Positions 7,502-13,930 of a stretch of DNA of 21,941 nt are shown in pieces. The number at the start of each line of letters is the position of its first letter. Position 1 is the first letter of the stretch. The notes beneath the pieces were generated by a model that made no database searches, was not told the origin of the DNA, and saw nothing but the letters and a program-made list of their open reading frames with translations. A program made the translations under genes and the position numbers. The stretch comes from an uncultured Anaerotruncus sp. Lineage in GTDB: Bacteria; Bacillota; Clostridia; Oscillospirales; Ruminococcaceae. The DNA is taken from positions 1 to 21,941 of the forward strand of contig CAJUJI010000009.1 of the NCBI GenBank assembly GCA_910586875.1. Direction: 5' to 3'.

Positions 7502-8974
7502 ATGGAGTTTGATCGGGACCTGCAATCCATTCAGCAGGTCCGCAATTTGGTTGCGCAGGCAAAGGAAGCGCAAAAACAGTTGGCAGCCTATTCGCAGCAG
7601 CAGGTGGACACGCTGGTAGAGGCATTGGTGAAAGCGTGCAGCCAGCACGAAACCGAGCTGGCAAAGATGGCGGTAGAGGAAACAGGTTTTGGTATTTGGC
7701 AGGATAAGGTGCTGAAAAATCGTCTGGGCAGTGTCCTTACCTGGGAAAGTATTCGTGAGATGAAAACCGTCGGGGTGCTCAAGGAGGATACCGGAGATGG
7801 TATTCTGGAGGTCGCCGTTCCGGTCGGGGTTATTGCAGCGCTGATTCCCAGCACCAACCCCACCTCGACCACCATGTACAAAACGATTATCTCCCTAAAA
7901 GCAGGCAACGCAATTGTCATCAGTCCGCATCCCAATGCGAAAAACTGCATCCTTGAAACGGTGCGGATTTTGCAGGAGGCCGCTAACAGCGTTGGTGCGC
8001 CGCAGGGACTAATCGGTTGTATTTCCATTCCGACGGTTGAGGCGACAAACGCGCTGCTCAAACATCGTGATATTGGCTTGATTTTGGCAACCGGCGGGGA
8101 AGCGATGGTGCGCGCAGCTTACAGCTCCGGCAATCCGGCGTTGGGAGTAGGCCCGGGCAATGGACCCGCTTATATCGAGAAAACCGCGGATATCCCATTG
8201 GCGGTCAAGCGAATTTTTGACAGCAAAACCTTTGACAACGGCACAATTTGCGCATCTGAGCAGTCGATTGTCACCGACCGCTGCATCTGCGAGCAGGTGG
8301 TTGCAGAGGTCAAACGGCAGGGCGGCTATTTCCTCAACCAGCAGGAAAGCCAGCAGCTATCCGGCTTTATCCTGCGCGCAAACGGCACCATGAATCCCAA
8401 AATTGTGGGGAAATCTGCGCAGCAGATCGCACAGATGGCTGGCATTCAAGTGCCAGCGCAAACGAGAGTGCTTTTGTCCGAGCAGACAACGGTATCGAAA
8501 ACCAACCCTTATTCGAGGGAGAAGCTTTGTCCCATCCTCGCGTTTTATGTGGAGGAAAATTGGGAGGACGCTTGCAGGCGTTGTATCGAGGTGCTTTATA
8601 ACGAGGGAGCGGGCCATACAATGACCATCCACACGCGGGACAAAAATGTAGTGCGGGAGTTCGCGCTGAAAAAACCGATCTCGCGGCTGCTGGTGAATAC
8701 ACCAGGCGCGCTGGGCGGCGTAGGCGCGACCACCAATCTTGCGCCGGCACTGACACTGGGGTGCGGCGCGGTGGGCGGTAGCGCCACCAGCGACAATGTA
8801 ACCCCGAAAAATCTGTTTAATATCCGGCGGGTCGCCTGGGGCGCCCGTGAGCTGGAGGAATTGCGGGGGCAGGCACCAGCGCCGGCAAACTGCGCAGCAG
8901 AGACGCTTAAATGTACCCCAGAGGAAATTGAAGCAATCACAAAGGCGGTTTTGGCAAGATTCGGGATGCAGTAA
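7502..8974 (+). CDS. eutE: CoA-acylating acetaldehyde dehydrogenase EutE
   Basis: EutE oxidises acetaldehyde to acetyl-CoA with NAD+ and coenzyme A inside the compartment (EC 1.2.1.10). The aldehyde dehydrogenase fold is clear: the cofactor-binding region VGVIAALIPSTNPTSTTMYK, the ATGGEAMVRAAYSSG motif, and the catalytic cysteine Cys250 in FDNGTICASEQS. At 490 residues it is somewhat longer than enteric EutE. The excess is a C-terminal tail of about 35 residues after VAWGARELEEL: an Ala/Pro linker and then an amphipathic helix (TPEEIEAITKAVLARFG). That tail resembles a C-terminal encapsulation peptide. The start ATG follows AAGGAGGG with about 6 bases of spacing. No dedicated alcohol dehydrogenase gene lies in the window, so how NADH is reoxidised is open. 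Confidence 0.94.
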   Translation: MEFDRDLQSIQQVRNLVAQAKEAQKQLAAYSQQQVDTLVEALVKACSQHETELAKMAVEETGFGIWQDKVLKNRLGSVLTWESIREMKTVGVLKEDTGDGILEVAVPVGVIAALIPSTNPTSTTMYKTIISLKAGNAIVISPHPNAKNCILETVRILQEAANSVGAPQGLIGCISIPTVEATNALLKHRDIGLILATGGEAMVRAAYSSGNPALGVGPGNGPAYIEKTADIPLAVKRIFDSKTFDNGTICASEQSIVTDRCICEQVVAEVKRQGGYFLNQQESQQLSGFILRANGTMNPKIVGKSAQQIAQMAGIQVPAQTRVLLSEQTTVSKTNPYSREKLCPILAFYVEENWEDACRRCIEVLYNEGAGHTMTIHTRDKNVVREFALKKPISRLLVNTPGALGGVGATTNLAPALTLGCGAVGGSATSDNVTPKNLFNIRRVAWGARELEELRGQAPAPANCAAETLKCTPEEIEAITKAVLARFGMQ

Positions 8975-9030
8975 AATCGTTTGGCTTTATAAAATTTATC
9001 AAATAACTATGATTTTAGGAGGAACTTACA

Positions 9031-9324
9031 ATGGCAGCATTACAGGCACTTGGAATGGTAGAAACAAAAGGTTTGGTTGGCTCGATTGAGGCGGCAGATG
9101 CAATGGTAAAAGCGGCGAATGTCAATCTGATTGGCAAGGTGCATGTCGGCGGTGGATTGGTGACCGTTATGGTACGCGGTGATGTTGGCGCGGTGAAGGC
9201 GGCAACCGACGCAGGCGCAGCAGCAGCTTCTAAGGTCGGGGAGCTGGTGAGCGTACATGTTATCCCGCGTCCACACAATGAGGTGGAGTATATCCTGCCT
9301 ACCCTTCCCACGAGCGATAAGTAA
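9031..9324 (+). CDS. eutM: Major microcompartment shell hexamer protein EutM (BMC-H)
   Basis: This is a canonical single-domain BMC protein of 97 residues, whose hexamers make up most of the shell surface. The start ALGMVETKGLVGSIEAAD is the standard BMC-H opening (segment GMVETKG...EAADAMVKAA), followed by GKVHVGGGLVTVMVRGDVGAVKAATDAG in two adjoining motifs and the VIPRPH motif near the end. It has one of the best ribosome-binding sites in the cluster (TTTTAGGAGGAAC). It is preceded by a 56-base AT-rich gap and followed by a strong hairpin at 9329-9354. Together these suggest that its output is set separately and high, as needed for the main shell component. I call it EutM rather than PduA because of the eut context. 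Confidence 0.95.
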   Translation: MAALQALGMVETKGLVGSIEAADAMVKAANVNLIGKVHVGGGLVTVMVRGDVGAVKAATDAGAAAASKVGELVSVHVIPRPHNEVEYILPTLPTSDK

Positions 9325-9328
9325 GAGG

Positions 9329-9354
9329 TTTGCCACGCTATATAGCGTGGCAAA
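9329..9354 (+). other. 12-bp hairpin behind eutM
   Basis: TTTGCCACGCTA (9329-9340) and TAGCGTGGCAAA (9343-9354) are perfect complements separated by only two bases. No T-tract follows (AGACCTG), so it is not a classical terminator. It starts 5 bases after the eutM stop and most likely protects the 3' end of the eutM message or partly attenuates read-through to eutT. Confidence 0.7.
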
Positions 9355-9408
9355 AGACCTGCTTTAGCGGTGCAGTGACAGGTTAAAGATAGAAAGTGTG
9401 GTGGGAAA

Positions 9409-10206
9409 ATGCCTTTTAAAAGTGCGCTGACCGAATCGGAATTGCGCGCAAAAATTCTGCCGGAAGGAACCGCAGAATATCTGGTTGCACCGGATGTATA
9501 TATAACGCCGGGCGCCAGGGAGTATCTGCGTTTTAGAGGGATTCAACTGAAAATCCAAGAGCAAGGGCAGTATGGGGAGATGCCGCGCACGCCGCTGTCT
9601 GCAAAAGCGGGCTATGTGGATGCGCAGACCGGTGCAAGCTATGAGCAAAAGCCGGAGCATATGACCCATCTGCGGGCAAACCGGTTGGTCCCCAAAACCC
9701 ATCCGCGCATTTTATTTCGCGGCAAGCTCGACTCGTTAGAGGCGCAGATTCTCTGTGGGCAGATTACAGCATTGGAGCAGGGCTATTTGGATGTGATGCA
9801 GGAGCTGGAGGAAATTTTGAGTTTTGTGCGGGCGATCCTCAGCGCGGAGGTGCGTGAGGCGCCGTTTGCGGTGGAACGGCTGCTCGGCTACAACAGCGAA
9901 CAGCTGCGAAAGGTTTCCCACAATGTCAAAGAAGAAATTGGGATTCCGCATCCAACCCCAAGCTGCAAAATGGGTAAGCTGGCATTGACCCTCAATCTGC
10001 TGCGCACCCAGGTGCGAGAGGCAGAGCTTGCGGGGATCGCCGCCTTTTCATTGGAGGGCGAGCCGGAGCGGGAGGATCTCATCCGCGCACTGAATCGGTT
10101 GAGCAGCGCAGTTTATATAATCTTCTGCAAGCTGCTGGCAGGCGGCTATTATCAGCAAGCAAACACCAGCGGCGAAAAAAGAGGTGAAAAACAGTATGAA
10201 TGGTGA
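9409..10206 (+). CDS. eutT: Ethanolamine-type corrinoid adenosyltransferase EutT
   Basis: EutT transfers the adenosyl group of ATP to reduced cobalamin, making the cofactor of EutBC. The 265-residue length fits the family. The N-terminal 50 residues carry a small module (LTESELR...VAPDVYITPGAREYLRFRGI). The EutT signature KPEHMTHL near residue 81 is followed by LVPKTHPRILFRGKLDSLEAQ, and the C-terminal half is helical, as expected for the adenosyltransferase bundle. The only cysteines are at about 116, 186 and 240. The HX11CCX2C metal motif described for the Salmonella enzyme is absent. The ATG follows GTGGTGGG. The gene overlaps the next one by 11 bases, so translation of the two is probably coupled. 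An alternative function is unlikely given the operon. Confidence 0.88.
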   Translation: MPFKSALTESELRAKILPEGTAEYLVAPDVYITPGAREYLRFRGIQLKIQEQGQYGEMPRTPLSAKAGYVDAQTGASYEQKPEHMTHLRANRLVPKTHPRILFRGKLDSLEAQILCGQITALEQGYLDVMQELEEILSFVRAILSAEVREAPFAVERLLGYNSEQLRKVSHNVKEEIGIPHPTPSCKMGKLALTLNLLRTQVREAELAGIAAFSLEGEPEREDLIRALNRLSSAVYIIFCKLLAGGYYQQANTSGEKRGEKQYEW

Positions 10207-11071
10207 TGAAATTCGGGCAATTGTGGCGCGCGTGATGGAGGAGCTGTCCTGTGCAGTGCCCCAGCCATCAGTGCAGGAATGTTTGCCAATGGAAATTTCT
10301 GCGCGGCATGTGCATCTTTCGGCAGAGGATTTGGAGCAGTTATTTGGCAAGGGCTATCAGTTGACCGTCAAGCGGAACCTTTCCCAGCAGGGAGAGTTTC
10401 TGAGCAATGAGCGGGTGAAGCTGGTGACAGCAAAGGGCTGCATTGAGCATGTAGCGGTTCTGGGTCCGGTGCGCCAAAAAACACAGGTGGAGCTTTCCGC
10501 CACCGACGCACGGCAACTAGGGGTAAAGGCGCCGGTGAACCTTTCCGGCAATCTGCAAGGGGCGGCGGACCTGCTGATAGTATCCGAACAGGGGGCGATT
10601 TATGCAAAACAGTGCGGGATTATCGCGCAGGCACATGTACATATGACCCCGGAGGATGCGCAGCGTTTTGGGGTGCAGAACGGGCAGGTGATCCATGTTC
10701 GTGCGTTGACAAAGCGCCCTGTGACCTTTGAGAATATTGTGGTGCGGGTAAGCCCTAAATTTAAGCTGGCGGTACATCTGGATTATGACGAGGCGAACTG
10801 CTGCTGTATGGATAGCAGTACAAAAGGACAGCTCATTCGCGCACAAAGCGATTGTTCTTCTGTGGTGGTACAGCAGATCCCCATGACACAGGCCCCGCAG
10901 CAGCCGGAACCAAAGCCCGCGCTGCCAGAAGAAAAGCTGATTACCGAGGCGGTTGCAATCCGGCTGCTGTCGGCCACTGGACAGGTGGTGCGTTTGCGCA
11001 AAGGCACGCTGGTGACCCCGTCTGCACGGGATGTATTTCGCAGCGGTAAGAAAACGTTGGAGTTTGTCTGA
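10196..11071 (+). CDS. pduL: PduL-type phosphate acyltransferase with C-terminal extension
   Basis: PduL exchanges the CoA of acetyl-CoA for phosphate, giving acetyl phosphate and recycling CoA in the compartment. Residues 1-18 (MNGDEIRAIVARVMEELS) look like an encapsulation helix, and a Pro/Gln linker follows. The first beta-barrel half carries the zinc histidines in SARHVHLS (His38, His40). The second half carries AHVHMTPEDA (His147, His149) and HLDYDEAN. The core ends near residue 228. After a Pro-rich linker there are about 45 further residues (LITEAVAIRLLS...GTLVTPSARDVFR) not needed for the core. They resemble the N-terminal module of EutT upstream. I place the start at the ATG at 10196, 9 bases behind AAAGAGGTG; an upstream in-frame GTG at 10184 overlaps that site. 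Enteric eut operons use the unrelated EutD in this role. Confidence 0.92.
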   Translation: MNGDEIRAIVARVMEELSCAVPQPSVQECLPMEISARHVHLSAEDLEQLFGKGYQLTVKRNLSQQGEFLSNERVKLVTAKGCIEHVAVLGPVRQKTQVELSATDARQLGVKAPVNLSGNLQGAADLLIVSEQGAIYAKQCGIIAQAHVHMTPEDAQRFGVQNGQVIHVRALTKRPVTFENIVVRVSPKFKLAVHLDYDEANCCCMDSSTKGQLIRAQSDCSSVVVQQIPMTQAPQQPEPKPALPEEKLITEAVAIRLLSATGQVVRLRKGTLVTPSARDVFRSGKKTLEFV

Positions 11072-11085
11072 AAGGATAGAAGGGT

Positions 11086-11361
11086 ATGTTAATCTGCAAG
11101 GTAATCGGGCATGTGTGGGCGACTAAAAAAGAGGAGAACCTTAGCGGTCTGAAGCTGATGGTGGTGCGGGAGGAGACTGCTGGCAAAAAACCGCAAAACA
11201 TGATGGTGGCGGCCGATGTGGTCGGCGCAGGAATTGGAGAGCGGGTGCTGGTGGTCAGCGGAAGTACTGCGCGCCGGGTATTTGGACGGGATGACATACC
11301 GGTAGACTGTACGATTGTGGGCATCATTGACAGCGTTGAAATTTCTCCAGATGCCAAATAA
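11086..11361 (+). CDS. eutN: Microcompartment vertex protein EutN (BMC-P)
   Basis: EutN belongs to the EutN/CcmL family of pentameric proteins that close the vertices of the microcompartment shell. The 91-residue protein begins MLICKVIGHVWATKKEENLSG, of which the ICKVIGHVWATKK part is the standard family opening, and continues with LKLMVVRE and AADVVGAGIGERVLVVSGSTAR. It ends in the DCTIVGIIDSVEI strand. The ATG follows GATAGAAGGGT. A 14-base gap separates it from pduL. It is the only vertex protein in the window. Confidence 0.95.
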   Translation: MLICKVIGHVWATKKEENLSGLKLMVVREETAGKKPQNMMVAADVVGAGIGERVLVVSGSTARRVFGRDDIPVDCTIVGIIDSVEISPDAK

Positions 11362-11389
11362 GCGCCGAAGAGAGCGGAGGTGGTAGGCG

Positions 11390-12754
11390 TTGAACGCTTT
11401 GATTGAAAAAATTTTTCAGGCAGGAGTAGTCGGCTGCGGCGGTGCAGGCTTTCCTACCCATAAAAAGTTGGATGGACAATTTCGTTGGCTGATTATTAAC
11501 GGCGCAGAGTGCGAGCCGCTTCTGCGGACCGACCGCTATCTGATGATTCATATGGCGGATGCGCTCGTTTGCGCGATAGACGCGGTCGCGAATGCTGCCC
11601 AGGCGGAGCACCGTGTAATTGGACTAAAGGCCAGCTACCGGCGGGAAATTGCGGCGCTAGAGGCGGCAATCGAGAAGGCGGGCTCCAAAATCCAGCTGCA
11701 TCGGATGGAAAGCTTTTACCCGGCAGGGGATGAGCAGGTGCTTGTCTACGAGGTTACCGGAAAGGTGGTGCCACCGGCAGGCATTCCGCTGGATGTGGGC
11801 GCAGCGGTTTCCAATGTGGCGACCATGCTGGCGATTTCGGACGCGATGCAGGGTCAGCCACTGTGCAACAAATACATTACCGTTACCGGCGAGGTGGGGA
11901 CCCCCTGTATTGTCCATGCGCCAATTGGCACATCCATTCAAGCGTGCATTGAAGCAGCGGGCGGTGCAAAATTAGCAGAATATGCGGTTGTGGTAGGCGG
12001 CCCAATGATGGGGAAATATCTGCCGCCTCAGCAGGTGCCGGACGCGGTTGTAACCAAAACCACCTCTGGACTGATCGTGCTTGCAGAGGATCACCCGCTT
12101 GCACTGCGGCGGGATCCCCCGATGCAAGCAATTTTAAACCGCGCAAAAAGCGTTTGCATCCAGTGCCGAACCTGTACCGACCTTTGTCCCAGGCATCTTT
12201 TGGGGCACCCGCTTGAGCCACACCGCATTATGCGCCAGATGGCCTATGCGCCGGATGCCGGGCAGCTGCTGGCTGAGGTTGATATCCAGCGTGCGATGCT
12301 GTGCAGCGAGTGCGGCGTTTGTGAGGTGGTTGCCTGTCCAATGGGGCTGCATCCACGTCAGGTCAATGTCTTTTTAAAAGGAAAGCTGCGGGCGAGTGGC
12401 TTCCGCTATCAAAGGCCGGCAGGCCCGTTTGCCGCAAAGCAGGCAAGACCGGAGCGGCTGATACCAACCGCCAGAGCCGCCTCCCGTGCAGGGGTTGGCG
12501 CTTATCAGAGCCTGCGGATCGACTCCTTGCAGGAATTAAAGCCCCAGCGGGTGGAAATTCTATTGCAGCAGCACATCGGTGCGCCTGCAAAGGCAGTGGT
12601 GAAAGCAGGGGAACAGGTCCAGCCGAACCAGCTGGTAGCGGCCTGTCCGGAAGGCGCATTGGGCGCAAATATTCACACCGGCATCGGTGGAACGGTCATT
12701 TCGGTAGGAGATAGAATCGTGATAGAACAAAGGCAGGCGGGTGATGCGGTATGA
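11390..12754 (+). CDS. pduS: RnfC-like cobalamin reductase PduS
   Basis: PduS is a flavin and iron-sulfur protein that passes electrons from NADH to cob(III)/cob(II)alamin, feeding the adenosyltransferase. The N-terminal half is related to the Nqo1/RnfC flavoprotein domain (GCGGAGFPTHKK near residues 15-26; NGAECEPLLRTDRY). An SLBB-type region follows. Two 4Fe-4S motifs are complete: Cys256/259/262/266 (CIQCRTCTDLCP) and Cys305/308/311/316 (CSECGVCEVVACP). The C-terminus is a small barrel (IHTGIGGTVISVGDRIVIE). The 454-residue length is usual for PduS. The start is a TTG at 11390, 9 bases after GGAGG; no ATG lies nearby in frame. The gene ends in a 4-base ATGA overlap with the next shell gene. 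Confidence 0.92.
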   Translation: MNALIEKIFQAGVVGCGGAGFPTHKKLDGQFRWLIINGAECEPLLRTDRYLMIHMADALVCAIDAVANAAQAEHRVIGLKASYRREIAALEAAIEKAGSKIQLHRMESFYPAGDEQVLVYEVTGKVVPPAGIPLDVGAAVSNVATMLAISDAMQGQPLCNKYITVTGEVGTPCIVHAPIGTSIQACIEAAGGAKLAEYAVVVGGPMMGKYLPPQQVPDAVVTKTTSGLIVLAEDHPLALRRDPPMQAILNRAKSVCIQCRTCTDLCPRHLLGHPLEPHRIMRQMAYAPDAGQLLAEVDIQRAMLCSECGVCEVVACPMGLHPRQVNVFLKGKLRASGFRYQRPAGPFAAKQARPERLIPTARAASRAGVGAYQSLRIDSLQELKPQRVEILLQQHIGAPAKAVVKAGEQVQPNQLVAACPEGALGANIHTGIGGTVISVGDRIVIEQRQAGDAV

Positions 12755-13299
12755 TGGAGACAATCGGCTTTCTGGAACTGAACAGCATTGCAAAAGGGAT
12801 CGAAGCGGCAGATGCTATCCTGAAAGCAGCGGAGGTGGAACTGATCGATGTGCGGGCAAGCTGCCCCGGAAAATACCATATTCTCTTTACCGGAGAGGTG
12901 GCTGCGGTGCAGGCGTCGTTGGAAGCCGGCAAAGCGAGCGGCGATGGCTTTGTCATTGACAGCGTTGTGATTCCGCGGGTGCATCCGCAGGTCATCCGTG
13001 CAATCCATATGTCCAATGCGCCGGAAGGCATCAACGCAGTCGGCGTGATGGAATTTTTCAGCGTGACTGCCTCCATCTATGCGGCAGACGCAGCGGCAAA
13101 GGCTGCTGACGTGACCCTGCTGGAGGTGCGGTTGGGAACGGGCATCGGCGGAAAATCCTTCGTGGTGCTGACCGGAGAGGTCGCAGCGGTCAATGAGTCG
13201 GTGAGCGCAGGCGTGTCACAGGAGAACGCAAAGGGGATGGTGGTTTCACAGGTGGTGATCCCCAGCCCGCGCAAGGAAATTTTTGACAGCCTATTCTAG
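12751..13299 (+). CDS. pduT: PduT-like tandem BMC shell protein with pore cysteine
   Basis: This is a BMC-T shell protein of 182 residues with two BMC domains (about 1-92 and 95-182). Both open with the usual motif: IGFLELNSIAKGIEAAD and VGVMEFFSVTASIYAAD. Residue 38 is a cysteine in RASCPGKY. PduT of Citrobacter/Salmonella has a cysteine at this pore position which, across the trimer, binds a 4Fe-4S cluster. The match in position and in the CPGKY context makes this protein PduT-like rather than a plain shell protein. It directly follows and overlaps pduS, its known interaction partner, by 4 bases. The pair could move electrons across the shell. A second ATG (12754) is an alternative start and would change little. 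Confidence 0.9.
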   Translation: MMETIGFLELNSIAKGIEAADAILKAAEVELIDVRASCPGKYHILFTGEVAAVQASLEAGKASGDGFVIDSVVIPRVHPQVIRAIHMSNAPEGINAVGVMEFFSVTASIYAADAAAKAADVTLLEVRLGTGIGGKSFVVLTGEVAAVNESVSAGVSQENAKGMVVSQVVIPSPRKEIFDSLF

Positions 13300-13410
13300 T
13301 CAAAATCATAAGACCCCAAAGCAGTACTTCAAATGCTACGCCAGCCGCGCAGCGAATGAAAAAGTTCGCCAGCCTTTCAAGGCTGCGGGGTCCAGGGGCA
13401 GCGCCCCTGG

Positions 13411-13458
13411 TCATTGCGCGTCTCGGAAAACCAGCTGGTTTTCCGAGACGCGCAGTGA
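13411..13458. repeat. 48-base near-perfect palindrome
   Basis: The arms 13411-13434 and 13435-13458 meet at CCAG|CTGG without a spacer. The inner 20 bases of each arm (GCGCGTCTCGGAAAACCAG plus one flanking T) match perfectly, and the whole has a single mismatch that becomes G-U in RNA. In RNA it would fold into a very stable long hairpin; in DNA it could extrude a cruciform. It is far beyond chance for a gap of this size. Confidence 0.9.
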
Positions 13459-13521
13459 AACGTAGCTATTCCTGAGAAGCGCATTTTTGGGGTGAATTGC
13501 TGCTTGCAAGCAAGCAGCAAG

Positions 13522-13549
13522 AGGGGGCTTTTTGCAAAAAAAGTTCCCT
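13522..13549 (+). other. Terminator-like hairpin with GCAA loop before eutS
   Basis: AGGGGGCTTTTT (13522-13533) pairs with AAAAAGTTCCCT (13538-13549), including two G-U pairs, around a GCAA tetraloop. Directly upstream, 13497-13520 is a second hairpin (TTGCTGCTTG/CAAGCAGCAA, loop CAAG) followed by GAGGGGGCTTTTT, so either could lower transcription into eutS. Neither shows a classical long T-tract after the stem. Confidence 0.5.
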
Positions 13550-13579
13550 GACCAGCCATTTTAGACAGGGGGCGGTACA

Positions 13580-13927
13580 ATGCCAGAGGAGAAACAACGG
13601 ATTATACAGGAGTATGTACCTGGCAAACAGGTGACAATGGCGCATCTGATTGCGAATCCGAACGAGGATATTTACAAAAAGCTCGGTGTTGTCACCCAGA
13701 ATCGGGGCGCAATCGGCATCCTTACGATTACGCCCAGCGAGGCGGCGATTATCGGCGGCGATGTGGCAACCAAGGCCGCCGATGTGGAGATTGTGTTTCT
13801 GGACCGGTTTAGCGGATCATTGGTGGTCTGCGGCGATGTAGCGAGTGTGGAAAGCGCTTTGAGGGAGGTTATCCGTGTGCTTTCGGGCATCCTGCATTTC
13901 AGCTCAACCGAAATTACGAGGACCTAA
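13580..13927 (+). CDS. eutS: Microcompartment shell protein EutS (permuted BMC-H)
   Basis: EutS is a circularly permuted BMC-H protein whose bent hexamers are thought to form edges of the ethanolamine compartment. The 115 residues show the family opening (RIIQEYVPGKQVTMAHLIANP) in two adjoining parts, then KKLGVV and GAIGILTITPSEAAIIGGDVATKAADV, and VVCGDVASVESALREV near the end. The ATG follows AGGGGGCGG. In many other eut operons eutS comes first, with eutP; here the pair sits at the far end behind the hairpin-rich gap. Confidence 0.94.
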   Translation: MPEEKQRIIQEYVPGKQVTMAHLIANPNEDIYKKLGVVTQNRGAIGILTITPSEAAIIGGDVATKAADVEIVFLDRFSGSLVVCGDVASVESALREVIRVLSGILHFSSTEITRT

Positions 13928-13930
13928 CTT

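Larger units (their letters stand above)
13300..13579. repeat. Hairpin-rich intergenic element between pduT and eutS
   Basis: This 280-base gap has no gene that I can support but is full of inverted repeats. They are a 7-bp stem at 13370-13385; an 8-bp stem with a 3-base loop at 13392-13410 (CCAGGGGC/GCCCCTGG); a 48-base palindrome at 13411-13458 with one mismatch; a 10-bp stem with loop CAAG at 13497-13520; and a 12-bp stem with loop GCAA at 13522-13549. The string GGGGTCCAGGGGCAGCGCC seems to me typical of dispersed intergenic repeats in Clostridia; I state this from memory and cannot check it here. The element may be a small non-coding mobile repeat. It separates eutS-eutP from the rest of the locus and could weaken read-through. 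Confidence 0.65.

Noticed and set aside
8975..9030. Internal promoter before eutM
   Set aside because: AT-rich with TATAAA and TATGAT strings, but no -35 box at proper spacing; kept only as part of the eutM finding.
13283..13580. Short open frames of about 60 codons on both strands between pduT and eutS
   Set aside because: The similar peptides on both strands (HCASRKTSWFSETR) are simply the palindrome at 13411-13458 translated both ways; no ribosome-binding site.
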